64,000 nt of DNA from Actinomadura coerulea (GTDB lineage Bacteria > Actinomycetota > Actinomycetes > Streptosporangiales > Streptosporangiaceae): positions 4,402,001 to 4,466,000 of the forward strand of contig NZ_JACHMQ010000001.1 in the NCBI RefSeq assembly GCF_014208105.1, read 5' to 3'. Within the stretch, counting starts at the first letter, position 1. Each line of letters starts with the position of its first letter. Position numbers and translations under genes: made by a program. The notes beneath the pieces were generated by a model, which saw only the letters and a list, made by a program, of their open reading frames with translations, was not told the origin of the DNA and made no database searches. Shown here in pieces: positions 16,392 to 25,282 of this stretch.

Positions 16392-17135
16392 TCAACCTCC
16401 CAGGTAGTCGCTGGACAGCCGGTCTTCGATCTCGGCGGGCGGGCCGGCCGCCACCACGCGCCCGTGCAGCATCAGCGCGGCGGTGTCGGCGATCGGCAGG
16501 ACGGCGCGGGCGAACTGCTCCGCGACCAGCACCGACAGGCCGCCCTCGACCAGTTCGGCGACCGTCTCGTACATCCGGGTGACGATCATGGGCGCGAGGC
16601 CCATGGACAGCTCGTCGAGCAGCAGCACGGCGGGGTCGCTGCCGAGCGCGCGCGAGAGCGCGAGCATCTGCTGCTCGCCGCCGGACAGGGATCCGGCGAG
16701 CTGGTGGCGGCGCTCGCCGAGGATCGAAAAGCGGGCGTAGGCCCGCTCCTCCAGGTCCTCCAGCCGGGCGCCGGTCCCGGTGGCGGCCCACAGGTTCTCC
16801 CGCACCGTCAGGTTGGGGAAGATCCCGCGGCCCTCGGGGATCGCGCAGACGCCGAGGCGCGCCGCGTCCTGCGCCGAGACGCCGTTCACCCTGCGCCCGG
16901 CGAACAGCAGGTCCCCGCCGGTCGGCGGGTGCAGGCCCGCGCACACCCGCATCGTGGTGGACTTTCCGCCGCCGTTCGGGCCGAGCAGCGCCAGCAGCGA
17001 GCCGGGCCGCAGCGCCAGGTCGACGCCGTGCAGGACCTCGATGGCGCCGTAGCCCGCCCGGACCCCCCTCAGTTCGAGCAGGGGTTCCGGGGACGCGGCG
17101 GCGGCCGGTCCGGCGGACGCGTCCGGTTCAGGCAT
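16392..17135 (-). CDS. livF: ABC transporter ATP-binding protein, LivF type
   Basis: A 247-residue ATPase of the hydrophobic amino-acid transporter family. The Walker A is GPNGGGKST (52-60, with Gly where Ala is usual), the signature is LSGGEQQ, and the Walker B is AVLLLDELSMGLAP. An N-terminal extension of about 18 Ala/Pro residues precedes the domain. It pairs with the LivG-like subunit, whose 3' end it overlaps by 8 bases. Beside steroid genes, a hydrophobic carboxylate or steroid-derived acid is as plausible a substrate as an amino acid; that is inference. Confidence 0.88.
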   Translation of the reverse strand: MPEPDASAGPAAAASPEPLLELRGVRAGYGAIEVLHGVDLALRPGSLLALLGPNGGGKSTTMRVCAGLHPPTGGDLLFAGRRVNGVSAQDAARLGVCAIPEGRGIFPNLTVRENLWAATGTGARLEDLEERAYARFSILGERRHQLAGSLSGGEQQMLALSRALGSDPAVLLLDELSMGLAPMIVTRMYETVAELVEGGLSVLVAEQFARAVLPIADTAALMLHGRVVAAGPPAEIEDRLSSDYLGG

Positions 17136-17877
17136 GACTCGCCTCCTCGGTGCCGATGTAGGCGGCGATGACCTCCGGCGACTCCTTGATCTCCCGCGGG
17201 GTGCCGGAGGCGATGAGCGCGCCGTAGTCGAGGACGTGGATGGTGGAGCACAGCCGCATGACCATCGGCAGGTCGTGCTCGACCAGGCAGATCGCGAGAC
17301 CGTCGGCGGCGAGGCCGGTGAGCGTCTCGGCGAACGCCTCCGTCTCGCGCTCGGTCTGGCCGGAGGCGGGCTCGTCCAGCAGCAGCACGCGCGGCGAGGT
17401 CATCAGCGCGCGCGCCACCTCCACGACCCGGGCCCGTCCGATCGGGATGTCGGACACGTCGCGGCCGGCGACGTCGGTGAGGCCCGTGCGCTCCAGGATC
17501 CGGTCCGTCTCCTCGTCGAGGTCGAACCGCTTGCGGGACGTGGCGCGCAGGACGTCGCCCGCGACGCGGACGTTGTCGCGCACGGACAGCGACAGGAACA
17601 GCTCCAGCCGCTGGAACGTCCGCGCCATGCCGCGCCGCGCGCGCTTGGCCGGGGACAGGCGGGTGATGTCGTCCCCGTCCAGGAGCACTTGGCCGGACGC
17701 GGGCCTCTGCAGGCCGGTGATGGTGTTGAACATCGTGGTCTTGCCCGCGCCGTTCGGGCCGATGAGCCCGGTGATGCGGCCTTCGTCCATGGTGAGGCTC
17801 ACGTCGTCCACGGCGGTGTTGCCGCCGAACCGGACGGTGACGCCCTGGGTGGCGAGCAGGGGCGGGGTCTCAGGCAT
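17128..17877 (-). CDS. livG: ABC transporter ATP-binding protein, LivG type
   Basis: A 249-residue ATPase with Walker A GPNGAGKT (40-47), a LivG-type signature region DIPIGRARVVEVARAL in place of a canonical LSGGQ, and Walker B VLLLDEPASG followed by TERETE. The switch histidine is in CLVEHDLPMV. The ATG at 17877 overlaps the permease stop by eight bases. It forms the asymmetric nucleotide-binding pair with LivF. Confidence 0.88.
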   Translation of the reverse strand: MPETPPLLATQGVTVRFGGNTAVDDVSLTMDEGRITGLIGPNGAGKTTMFNTITGLQRPASGQVLLDGDDITRLSPAKRARRGMARTFQRLELFLSLSVRDNVRVAGDVLRATSRKRFDLDEETDRILERTGLTDVAGRDVSDIPIGRARVVEVARALMTSPRVLLLDEPASGQTERETEAFAETLTGLAADGLAICLVEHDLPMVMRLCSTIHVLDYGALIASGTPREIKESPEVIAAYIGTEEASHA

Positions 17878-20080
17878 GGACCGTTCCCTTCAGGCCGAGT
17901 TCGCGGTCGAGGCGGACGCGCAGCTCGTCGGTGCAGGGCTCGTCCACGCCGACGAGCTCCAGCGGCACCGGGCGGGCCCCGCGCCCCTCCTCCAGGTAGG
18001 CGCGGCCCACGACGGGCAGCAGCATGACGACGCACAGCGCGGCCAGCGCGAACGTCCACGTGCCGATCACGCCGGTCAGCGCGAGCACGTACAGGACGGC
18101 GCCGAGCGCCCCCGCCCCGAACAGCGGCGGGCGCGCGGTCCGGATCGCCCGGTAGCCGTCGACGAGGTCGTGCACGAACCCGCTCGGGTTCCGGCCGACG
18201 CCCATCCCGACCAGCGCCGTCCCGACGAGGACGAGGTGGCCGAGCGCCCGGTAGACGGTGGCCATGCCCTCGTTCTCCAGGGCGAGGTCGCCGAACGTGG
18301 AGACGAGGACGGCCGAGCCGACGCCCGCCATCAGCCCGCCGAACAGGGCGCCGCTGAGGTAGCCGATGCCCGCCACCACGACGAGCATCAGCAGGGCGAG
18401 GCTGCCGGTGAAGGAGAAGTTCTCCTGCGCGACGGTCCCGGTCGCCGCCGACATCAGCACGCCGCCGAGCCCCGCGATCGCCGCCGAGATCATGAAGACG
18501 CTGAGCTTCAGCCGGACGAGGTTCTGCCCGAGCATCGCCGTCGCCGCCGGGCTGTCCTTCATCGCCGCGAGCCGCCGCCCGTAGCCGCTGCCGCGCAGCG
18601 CGGCGAGCCCGACGGCGATGAGCGCGAACAGCACGGTCGCGGTCATCAGCGAGGTCGTCCCGTCCCGCAGGTCGAGGGGGCCGACCTTGAGCGGCGGGAC
18701 GACGAGCGCCCCGTCCGGGAAGAGGGTGAACCTCATCCCGAACAGCTCGTGCTCGGTGGTGTCGCGCAGCACCATGTTCGACAGGAACTCGCCGAATGCC
18801 ATGGTCGCGAGCGCCAGGTACAGGCCGCGCAGCCGCAGCGCCGGCAGCGCGACGAGCCCGCCGACCAGCGCCGCCGCCGCGACGGCGAGCAGCACGCCCT
18901 GGAGGTTCGTCCGGGCCGCGAGGCCGCTGCCCTGCACGCCGAAGTGGAACGCCACCACCGTCCCGACGGCCCCGAACGCCAGCGGCGCGAGGTTCAGCTC
19001 GCCCGCGTAGCCGGTGAGGACGGTCAGCGACAGCGCGATGATCGCGAACGTCATGCCGAGCGAGAACGTGGTGACCGCGCCGTCCGACAGCAGCAGGCTG
19101 GAGAGGTAGACGACCGCGACCAGCACGAGCCCCCACACCGCCGCCGACCGGACGGTCGGCGGCCGGTACCGCTCGCGGGTCCGGACCGCGGCCCCGCGCA
19201 GCCGGTCCTGGGGCAGCACCACCAGCACGACGAACAGGATGATCATCGGCAGCGAGACGCGGAGGTTGCCGGTGAACGTGCCCGCCGACGGCAGGTAGGC
19301 CAGCACGTAGTTCGCGGCCAGGCCGAGCACCATCGCGCCGGCGAACGTGCGGGGGATGCTGCGCAGCCGCCCGAACATCGCCGCCGCGAACGCGTCGATC
19401 ACCAGCAGCGTCAGCGCGTTGGCGTCCAGCCCGCCGCCGCTGATCGGCACGATCAGCACCCCGGCCAGCACGGCCAGCGTCGACCCGAGCGCCCACGACA
19501 GCATCGCGGCGCGCTCCGGGTCGTGGCCGTTCAGCCGCAGCAGGTCGGGGTCGTCGACGGACCCGCGCATCACCACGCCGGCCCGGCTGCGGGTGAACAG
19601 CACCCGCAGCCCGGCCGCGATCGCGACGGCGGCGGCCAGGCACACGATCTCGTGGTATCGGACCACCACCCCCGCCACCGTGATCTTGGAGCCCGCGCCG
19701 AAGAACATGTCGACGGTGTGGGCCTCGTCGGGGTTCCAGATCCACTGGGCCAGGTAGACGGTCCCGAGCAGCACCGCCACCGTCACGATGATCTTCGTGA
19801 CGTCGGCGGTGCCGCGCAGGCCCCGCATGATGGCCGTGTGCAGGGCGGCGCCCATCGCGGGGCCGGCGACGCCGACCACGACGATCAGCGCGAGCCACAC
19901 CGGCCAGCCCCACCGCTCGGTGCAGTGCCAGTACAGGAACGTTCCGAACATGGCTTGGGCGCCGTGCGCGAAATTGAAGATTCCCGAGGTGTTGTACGTC
20001 AGCACGAGCCCCGAGGCCGCGATGGAGTACACCGAGCCGAGGACCAGGCCGAGAATGGTGTAGGTCAGGAACGTGGTCAC
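17870..20080 (-). CDS. Fused LivH-LivM permease of a branched-chain-type ABC importer
   Basis: A 736-residue polytopic protein. The first ~300 residues match LivH (TYNTSGIFNFAHGA near the start, then a GRLRSIPRTFAGAM loop). After a basic linker (about 305-320), the second half matches LivM (LTGYAGELNLAPLAFGAVG, AMKDSPAATAMLGQN). The two permeases are normally separate genes; here one chain supplies both halves. A cytoplasmic tail of about 50 residues follows the last helix. The start is a GTG at 20080, with an alternative nearby. Products act with LivG, LivF and the binding lipoprotein upstream. Confidence 0.88.
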   Translation of the reverse strand: MTTFLTYTILGLVLGSVYSIAASGLVLTYNTSGIFNFAHGAQAMFGTFLYWHCTERWGWPVWLALIVVVGVAGPAMGAALHTAIMRGLRGTADVTKIIVTVAVLLGTVYLAQWIWNPDEAHTVDMFFGAGSKITVAGVVVRYHEIVCLAAAVAIAAGLRVLFTRSRAGVVMRGSVDDPDLLRLNGHDPERAAMLSWALGSTLAVLAGVLIVPISGGGLDANALTLLVIDAFAAAMFGRLRSIPRTFAGAMVLGLAANYVLAYLPSAGTFTGNLRVSLPMIILFVVLVVLPQDRLRGAAVRTRERYRPPTVRSAAVWGLVLVAVVYLSSLLLSDGAVTTFSLGMTFAIIALSLTVLTGYAGELNLAPLAFGAVGTVVAFHFGVQGSGLAARTNLQGVLLAVAAAALVGGLVALPALRLRGLYLALATMAFGEFLSNMVLRDTTEHELFGMRFTLFPDGALVVPPLKVGPLDLRDGTTSLMTATVLFALIAVGLAALRGSGYGRRLAAMKDSPAATAMLGQNLVRLKLSVFMISAAIAGLGGVLMSAATGTVAQENFSFTGSLALLMLVVVAGIGYLSGALFGGLMAGVGSAVLVSTFGDLALENEGMATVYRALGHLVLVGTALVGMGVGRNPSGFVHDLVDGYRAIRTARPPLFGAGALGAVLYVLALTGVIGTWTFALAALCVVMLLPVVGRAYLEEGRGARPVPLELVGVDEPCTDELRVRLDRELGLKGTVHA

Positions 20081-20135
20081 GTGGTCACCGCCACTAGTTC
20101 ACCGCCATGGGAGGACGCTCCGGCCGCCGTCGCGG

Positions 20136-21554
20136 TCAGGACGCCTGGGGCTTGATGACGTCGCCGGTCAGGAACCTGGTGGAGATCCGGTCGCCGTCGA
20201 GCTTCGTCCCCCACGTCTTCGGGTCGGTCGTGACGACGAAGTCGCCGCCGCACTCGAACTCGCCGACGTTCTTCGGGTAGACCTGCTCGTACTTCGTCTT
20301 GTTCAGCTTGACCATCAGCGAGCACGACGCCGGCTTGTTGTTGCCCGGGTCGGTCGGCGCGTGCAGGCCGCCGCCCGTCCACTCGTGCACCTTCGCCAGC
20401 TCGTTGATCACGCACTGCCGGGTCAGGTCCGAGCCGCATTTCTGCGCGGACTGCGCCCACAGCAGGAACGCCGAGGTGGCCTGCATGCCGAGCAGCGCGA
20501 CCTTGCCCTTCTTCGCGCTGACGAGGTCGGTGTACTGCTTGACCGCCGGGACCCTGTCCGCGTTCTCCAGCGGCTGGAAGATCATGCCGACGTGCAGGCG
20601 GTCACCCGCGCCGGAGGTGTTCCACTTGGAGACGAGGGAGCTGTACCAGGTCGCCTCGAACACGTAGGCGGGGTCGGCGCCCGCCCGCTCGATCGACTCC
20701 AGCAGGTTGAACTGCCCCGGGTCGGGCGAGTCGGACGTCCACAGGTACTTCGCGCCGCAGTCCTTGATCTTCTTGGCGAACGGCATGTAGCTGCTCTCGC
20801 CCGCGTCGTTCAGCCGGACGCCGCACTCCAGCGGCTTGACGCCGATCCCCTTCATCGCGCTCGCGACCTTGTTGGTGCCGGTGCTGACGGCCGGGGACGT
20901 CGACAGCAGCAGGTCCGTCTTGTCCTTGTAGTCGGGGAACATCTTCTGCGCGATGCGCAGCGCGCCGATGTTCAGCATGTCCACCGGGTAGGGGACGGCC
21001 TCGTACTTCATCGGGCCCATCGCCGCGTTCGGGCCGACGGTGAAGCCGGCGACGGTCGGCAGCTTGCAGCCCACCCGGTACTGCTCGGCGGCCTCGTCCA
21101 TCGCGAAGCCCTGCCCGACGAGCATGAAGTCCTGCTTGCAGGACTCCTGCACCACCTTCGCGGACTGCATGTAGGCGGCGTCGTACTGGTTGCCCTTGAT
21201 CTTGCGCCCGTTGATGCCGCCCTGCCCGTTGCACCACTCGATCATGGCGCTGACGGCGTCGCCCATCTCCTTGGACAGGCCGGGCGCGGAGGTGAAGCCG
21301 CGGTCGTCGCCGAACCCGATCGCGATCTGGTCGTCGGTGACGCCCTGGTCGGTCTCGCCCTTGGCGTCGCCCGGCCCGCACGGCGAGGGCAGCGTCCCGA
21401 ACGCCTTGGCGCCCGCGCCCGCGCTCGCGCCGCCGCCTGGACCGTTCCCGGCGGCCGTCCCGTCGGTGCCCGAGCGGTCGCTGGCACAGGACGTCGTGAC
21501 GAGCGCGACCGCTAGGGCTCCCGCCGCGAGGCGTCCGATCTTGTCGACCTTCAT
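20136..21554 (-). CDS. Substrate-binding lipoprotein of the ABC importer (LivJ-like)
   Basis: A 472-residue exported lipoprotein. The signal peptide ends in the lipobox VTTSC, with the acylated Cys at 23, then a Gly/Ser/Thr-rich tether. The rest is a type I periplasmic-binding fold. The ATG at 21554 has AAGGAGC upstream. It is the first gene of the operon, 55 bases before the permease. Binding proteins of this family bind amino acids, amides, aromatic acids or other small organics; the ligand cannot be read from sequence. Confidence 0.85.
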   Translation of the reverse strand: MKVDKIGRLAAGALAVALVTTSCASDRSGTDGTAAGNGPGGGASAGAGAKAFGTLPSPCGPGDAKGETDQGVTDDQIAIGFGDDRGFTSAPGLSKEMGDAVSAMIEWCNGQGGINGRKIKGNQYDAAYMQSAKVVQESCKQDFMLVGQGFAMDEAAEQYRVGCKLPTVAGFTVGPNAAMGPMKYEAVPYPVDMLNIGALRIAQKMFPDYKDKTDLLLSTSPAVSTGTNKVASAMKGIGVKPLECGVRLNDAGESSYMPFAKKIKDCGAKYLWTSDSPDPGQFNLLESIERAGADPAYVFEATWYSSLVSKWNTSGAGDRLHVGMIFQPLENADRVPAVKQYTDLVSAKKGKVALLGMQATSAFLLWAQSAQKCGSDLTRQCVINELAKVHEWTGGGLHAPTDPGNNKPASCSLMVKLNKTKYEQVYPKNVGEFECGGDFVVTTDPKTWGTKLDGDRISTRFLTGDVIKPQAS

Positions 21555-21667
21555 ACGGACGTGCTCCTTTCACCGGCGCGCGCGAACGCGGCCGGTGGCA
21601 TGGGGTGGGTTGAGATGGGGTGGTGGGGTGTTGTCAGGCGGGGGGCGTGGTCTGGGTCGCCGCCGGT

Positions 21668-22429
21668 TCAGCCGAAGTGGGCCTGGCCGCCGTCAAGCGG
21701 GATGGTGGCTCCGGTGAGGTAGCGCATGGCGGGCTGGACGAGCGCTGCCACGGCCCTGCCGATGTCGTCCTCGCAGTCGCCGATGTAGCCGAGGGGAATC
21801 GTCTTGCGGAACTCCTCGGCCTCCTCGGGGTTCGTCTCCGCCCACCACTTCAGCCCGGGAGACAGGGCGTGCGGGGCGATGCTGTTGGCGCGGATCCCGT
21901 CCGGCCCCCACTCGGCGGCGGCCGTGCGGGTCAGCGACCGCAGCGCCTGCTTGGCGGCCGCGTAGGCGCCGAACGTGCTGGGGTCCCAGCGGACCATGGC
22001 GGAGGTGACGAGGTTGACGATGCTGCCGCCGCCGCGCGCCTTCATGTGCGGGTGGCACGCCTTCATGAACGCGAACGCGGCGAACGGACCGGTCGTGAAC
22101 CCCTTCCGGAACGCGCGGTCGCTCATCTCCAGGAGCGGCCCGTAGGCGCCGGAGTAGGCGTTGTTGACGAGGACGTCGATGCCGCCGAACGCCTCGGCGA
22201 CGCGCCCGACCACGGCGGGGATCGCCTCGGTGTCGGCGACGTCGCACTCGAACGCCTCGGCCTCGGCGCCGCGCGCCCGGACCAGCTCGCACGTGGCGTC
22301 GAGCTTGGCCCGCGTCCTGCCGAGCACGGCGACCGCCGCGCCCTCCGACGCCAGCGCGAGGGCGATGCCCTGCCCGACGCCCTGTCCCGCTCCGGTCACG
22401 ATCGCGACCTTGCCGCTGAGGCTTCCCAT
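21668..22429 (-). CDS. Short-chain dehydrogenase/reductase
   Basis: A 253-residue classical SDR. It has TGAGQGVGQGIA (the NAD(P)-binding glycine motif), LVNNAY in place of NNAG, a catalytic serine in VTSAMV, YAAAK at the active site, and a C-terminal LDGGQAHF. It is divergent from a ligase gene across a region with two copies of the steroid operator, so a role in steroid or acyl-CoA metabolism is likely. The oxidised alcohol is unknown. Confidence 0.85.
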   Translation of the reverse strand: MGSLSGKVAIVTGAGQGVGQGIALALASEGAAVAVLGRTRAKLDATCELVRARGAEAEAFECDVADTEAIPAVVGRVAEAFGGIDVLVNNAYSGAYGPLLEMSDRAFRKGFTTGPFAAFAFMKACHPHMKARGGGSIVNLVTSAMVRWDPSTFGAYAAAKQALRSLTRTAAAEWGPDGIRANSIAPHALSPGLKWWAETNPEEAEEFRKTIPLGYIGDCEDDIGRAVAALVQPAMRYLTGATIPLDGGQAHFG

Positions 22430-22556
22430 GAAACGACTCCGCTCAGTCCTGCTTCGCGCCCAGCCCGGTCATCTCGCCGCACGCGGCGGGTACCGGGCTG
22501 AATCAGTCCTGGTGAGGGCCCATGGTGATGTGATGGGGACCACGTGAAGGGACCAG

Positions 22557-22615
22557 TCCCGCTCACCGGGAATTACCTCGACCGGGGGTGCGGGCGGCGG
22601 TCCCGCTGAGCGGAA
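22557..22615. promoter_or_regulatory. Two steroid-type operators in the SDR/ligase divergent region
   Basis: TCCCGCTCACCGGGA lies at 22557-22571 (perfect arms), and TCCCGCTGAGCGGAA at 22601-22615 (its reverse strand reads TTCCGCTCAGCGGGA). Their start positions are 44 bases apart, about four helical turns. Both lie between the divergent starts at 22429 and 22682 and could control both genes. Confidence 0.65.
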
Positions 22616-22681
22616 TGCCCTGGTGAAGCCCGTGGTGGGGCGGCCGACAATGAGCGCGTCCGGCGAGGAGGAGGGGTCCCC

Positions 22682-24289
22682 ATGGAGATCGTCCGGCAGC
22701 TGACCGGTCCCGGCGGCGAGTTCGAGCTGCGGGAGGAGGAGGTGCTCGGCGCCCGGATCCCGGTGTTCGCGAACCGCGCCCGCAGCCTCGGCGAGGTGCT
22801 CGTCCGCTCCGCGTCCCACGGCGACCGCGACTACATCGTCACCGCGGACCGGCGGCTGAGCTTCGCCGAGCACGCCGCCGCCGTCGCCTCCATGGCGAAG
22901 GCGCTGCGCGACGACCTCGGCGTGCGCCCCGGTGACCGCATCGCGATCGACGCCGCCAACAGCCCCGAGTGGATCGTCTCGTTCTGGGCGGCGATCGCCG
23001 CCGGGGCCGTCGCGGTCGGCTACAACGCCTGGTGGGCGCCCCGCGAGATCGAGTACGCCCTCGGGCACACCGACCCGAAGGTCGTCATCGCCGACGAGAA
23101 GCGCGCCGCGCTGATCTCCGAGGACGTGCTGACGATGGAGCGGGACGTCCCGTCGCTGACCCGCCGCTACACCGGCGCCGTCCTGGAGCCGCCGCAGGTG
23201 GCCGAGGACGACCCGGCGGTCATCCTCTACACCAGCGGCACGTCGGGCCGGCCCAAGGGGGCCGTCCACTCGCACCGGAACCTGACCTCGGTGATCGAGT
23301 ACCACCGCTTCAACGACGCCCTGATGCGCGCCTTCGGCGACCCGGTGGACCCCGCGTCCCGCCGCTACCTGCTGGCGCTGCCGCTGTTCCACATCGCGTG
23401 CCTGCACAACCTCGCCGTGCCCCGGCTCGCCACCGGCACCGCCGTGATCATGCATGAGGGCGGCTTCGACGTGGACAGGGTCCTCGCCCTCATCGAGCGC
23501 GAGCGCGTGACGAACTGGGGCGCCGTCCCCACCATGGCGAACCGGATGATCGAGCACGGCGACCTGTCGAAGTACGACGTCTCCTCGCTCACGGCGTTCT
23601 CGCTGGCCACCGCGCCGTCCTCACCGGCGTTCAAGGAGCGGCTGCGCGCGGTGTTCCCGCCCGCGAAGGGCGGGCTGGTCGACAGCTACGGCCTCACCGA
23701 GTCGTGCACCGGCGTGTCCACCGCCACCCCCGCCGACCTGGAGGAGTCTCCGGGGACGCTCGGCCGCCCGTCGGTCGGGGTGCAGCTGGAGATCCGCGAC
23801 CCGGCCAACAAGGCGCTCCCCGACGGCGTCGAGGGCGAGGTCTGCGTCCGCAGCGCCTACAACATGGTCGGCTACTGGCGTGATCCCGAGGCCACCGCCC
23901 GCGCGTTCGACGCCGACCGCTGGCTGCACACCGGCGACATCGGCATGATGGAGCAGGGGCGGCTGCGGCTCACCACACGCCGATCCGACCTGATCATCCG
24001 CGGCGGCGAGAACGTCTACCCGGCGGAGATCGAGAACGTCCTCGCCGAGTACCCGGGGCTGCGCGAGTGCATCGTCATCGGCGTCCCCCACCCCGACCTC
24101 GGCCAGGAGGTCGCCGCGGTCGCCGTCTTCGCCGGCGCCCCGCCCGCCGCCGAGGAGCTGGCGGACTTCGCCCGCGAGCGGCTCGCCTACTTCAAGGTCC
24201 CGTCCCGCTGGCACGTCACCACCGACCCCCTCCCCCGCAACGCGACCGGAAAGGTCCTCCGCAAACAGGTCGAGACCGACGTTCTCTGA
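22682..24289 (+). CDS. AMP-forming acyl-CoA synthetase
   Basis: A 535-residue ligase. It has P-loop VILYTSGTSGRPKGA, ALPLFHIACLH, YGLTESCTG, WLHTGDIG, and the catalytic C-terminal lysine in RNATGKVLRK. The DLIIRGGENVYPAEIE hinge is canonical. It is a medium/long-chain or cyclic-acid ligase; the steroid operators upstream suggest it activates a sterol-derived carboxylic acid. It is not the FadD17 type. The ATG at 22682 follows a GAGGAGGGG ribosome-binding site. Confidence 0.88.
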   Translation: MEIVRQLTGPGGEFELREEEVLGARIPVFANRARSLGEVLVRSASHGDRDYIVTADRRLSFAEHAAAVASMAKALRDDLGVRPGDRIAIDAANSPEWIVSFWAAIAAGAVAVGYNAWWAPREIEYALGHTDPKVVIADEKRAALISEDVLTMERDVPSLTRRYTGAVLEPPQVAEDDPAVILYTSGTSGRPKGAVHSHRNLTSVIEYHRFNDALMRAFGDPVDPASRRYLLALPLFHIACLHNLAVPRLATGTAVIMHEGGFDVDRVLALIERERVTNWGAVPTMANRMIEHGDLSKYDVSSLTAFSLATAPSSPAFKERLRAVFPPAKGGLVDSYGLTESCTGVSTATPADLEESPGTLGRPSVGVQLEIRDPANKALPDGVEGEVCVRSAYNMVGYWRDPEATARAFDADRWLHTGDIGMMEQGRLRLTTRRSDLIIRGGENVYPAEIENVLAEYPGLRECIVIGVPHPDLGQEVAAVAVFAGAPPAAEELADFARERLAYFKVPSRWHVTTDPLPRNATGKVLRKQVETDVL

Positions 24290-24297
24290 TCCGCCCG

Positions 24298-24321
24298 GCC
24301 GCCGGGAGAGATCCCGGCGGC
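24298..24321 (+). terminator. 10-bp hairpin after the ligase gene
   Basis: The arms GCCGCCGGGA (24298-24307) and its complement (24312-24321) flank a GAGA loop, nine bases after the stop codon. It separates the ligase gene from the minus-strand oxidoreductase remnant. Confidence 0.7.
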
Positions 24322-24327
24322 GGACGT

Positions 24328-24610
24328 TCAGCCGGCCGCCGCTTCGACGGGGGCCGGGCGGCCGAGCCGTTCGGCCTGGAAGTCCTCCCAGGTGTGCGTG
24401 CCCCGGTCGGCGCCTTCGATGGAGAGGTTGTCGCCGGTGCGGTACGCGCGCCCGGCCTTCCCCGGGATGCGGACCGGCATCGTCGCGCGGTGCTTGCCGC
24501 TCCCGCGCAGGTAGCCGCGGATGAGCGTGCCGATCGGGAACACCCTGGGACCGGCCAGGTCGGGGACGCGGCCCGCCGGTTCGCCGAGCGCCCGCGCGGA
24601 GACAGTCGTC
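24328..24610 (-). pseudogene. C-terminal remnant of an NmrA/SDR-type NAD(P)H-binding protein
   Basis: The minus-strand frame reads ALGEPAGRVPDLAGPRV, IRGYLRGSGKHR, VRIPGKAGRAYRTGDNL and TWEDFQAER. This is the recurrent C-terminal third of actinobacterial NmrA-like NAD(P)-binding oxidoreductases. The cofactor domain is missing; sequence upstream of 24610 is lower in GC and not homologous. A reading frame continues to an ATG at 24711, but that extension looks accidental. Confidence 0.6.
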
Positions 24611-24800
24611 CGCAAGCTGTTTTCGGGCACAGCAAAGTTCCCCTCATTGCCGTTGCGGCGAATACGAACGAGGGGTCCGCCTGGCACAGAATTCAACAAT
24701 TCCTCATTCAAATGAATGACATCGAGCCGAATTCTGGATCGGGCACACGAAAGGTGCTCCGACGCTCGCCACGGTGGGCGGGCGCCGGAGCCGGTACCAA

Positions 24801-24819
24801 GACCGCGGTTTCCGCGGTC
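24801..24819 (-). terminator. Small hairpin downstream of the 19-codon ORF
   Basis: GACCGCGG and CCGCGGTC surround a TTT loop, 49 bases after the small ORF's stop on the minus strand. It has no U-tract, so it is a weak terminator candidate. Confidence 0.35.
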
Positions 24820-24867
24820 ATCTATGAGAGCGCCACCACTACTGATGGCGTCCTTCTCAGGCAGGTA

Positions 24868-24927
24868 CTACCCGTGCGGGCAGCTGCCCTTCGGGGCACG
24901 ACAAATGGGGCACTCGTCGGGCTTCAT
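24868..24927 (-). CDS. 19-residue cysteine-rich mini-ORF with a strong ribosome-binding site
   Basis: The minus strand encodes MKPDECPICRAPKGSCPHG followed by TAG. A perfect GGAGGT lies six bases before the ATG, better than at most full genes here. The CPIC pair with a later CPH could bind a metal ion like a minimal zinc knuckle, or the ORF could be a leader peptide. Nothing downstream on that strand is an obvious target, since the next frame is a remnant. I do not recognise it. Confidence 0.4.
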   Translation of the reverse strand: MKPDECPICRAPKGSCPHG

Positions 24928-25282
24928 GGCCTTACCTCCGTTTGAAGACTTATCAACAGCGCTTCGCTGCCGACAATGTGAACCGTACCCGAACAATGGA
25001 TTACGGCAACACGGTGTGAGTCAGAACACAATTGAGATCGATGTCAGCTTGATGACCTTGGAAACCAACGGATAGATAACTCGTCAACACGCTTGCCGTC
25101 GTTCTCCAGAAGCAGAACCTAAGATGCCCTGGGCATGCGACTGCTAGCATCCGCGCCGCCCGTCGTGGCCAATCAGACCCGATCCGTGATTGGCTCCCCA
25201 CGGAGGGTGACAGCAATTCTTCGGTTCGGCGTCCGTTGGAGTCAGGCGGAACGTCGGCCTGACACGCCCCGCCGGCGTTCGC

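Larger units (their letters stand above)
24611..25282. other. Low-GC accessory gap
   Basis: About 670 bases with visibly lower GC than the surroundings and no protein-sized gene I can support. It holds a 19-codon ORF (24868-24927) and an 8-bp hairpin (24801-24819). The rest shows no recognisable similarity. The composition suggests acquired or relic DNA. Confidence 0.5.

Noticed and set aside
17240..20155. A 971-codon open frame opposite the ABC transporter
   Set aside because: Same reason: antisense to conserved transporter genes, with no domain and a low-complexity R/H/Q-rich product.
24716..25075. 119-codon plus-strand frame in the low-GC gap
   Set aside because: No ribosome-binding site, no recognisable domain, and the antisense 19-codon ORF has much better translation signals.
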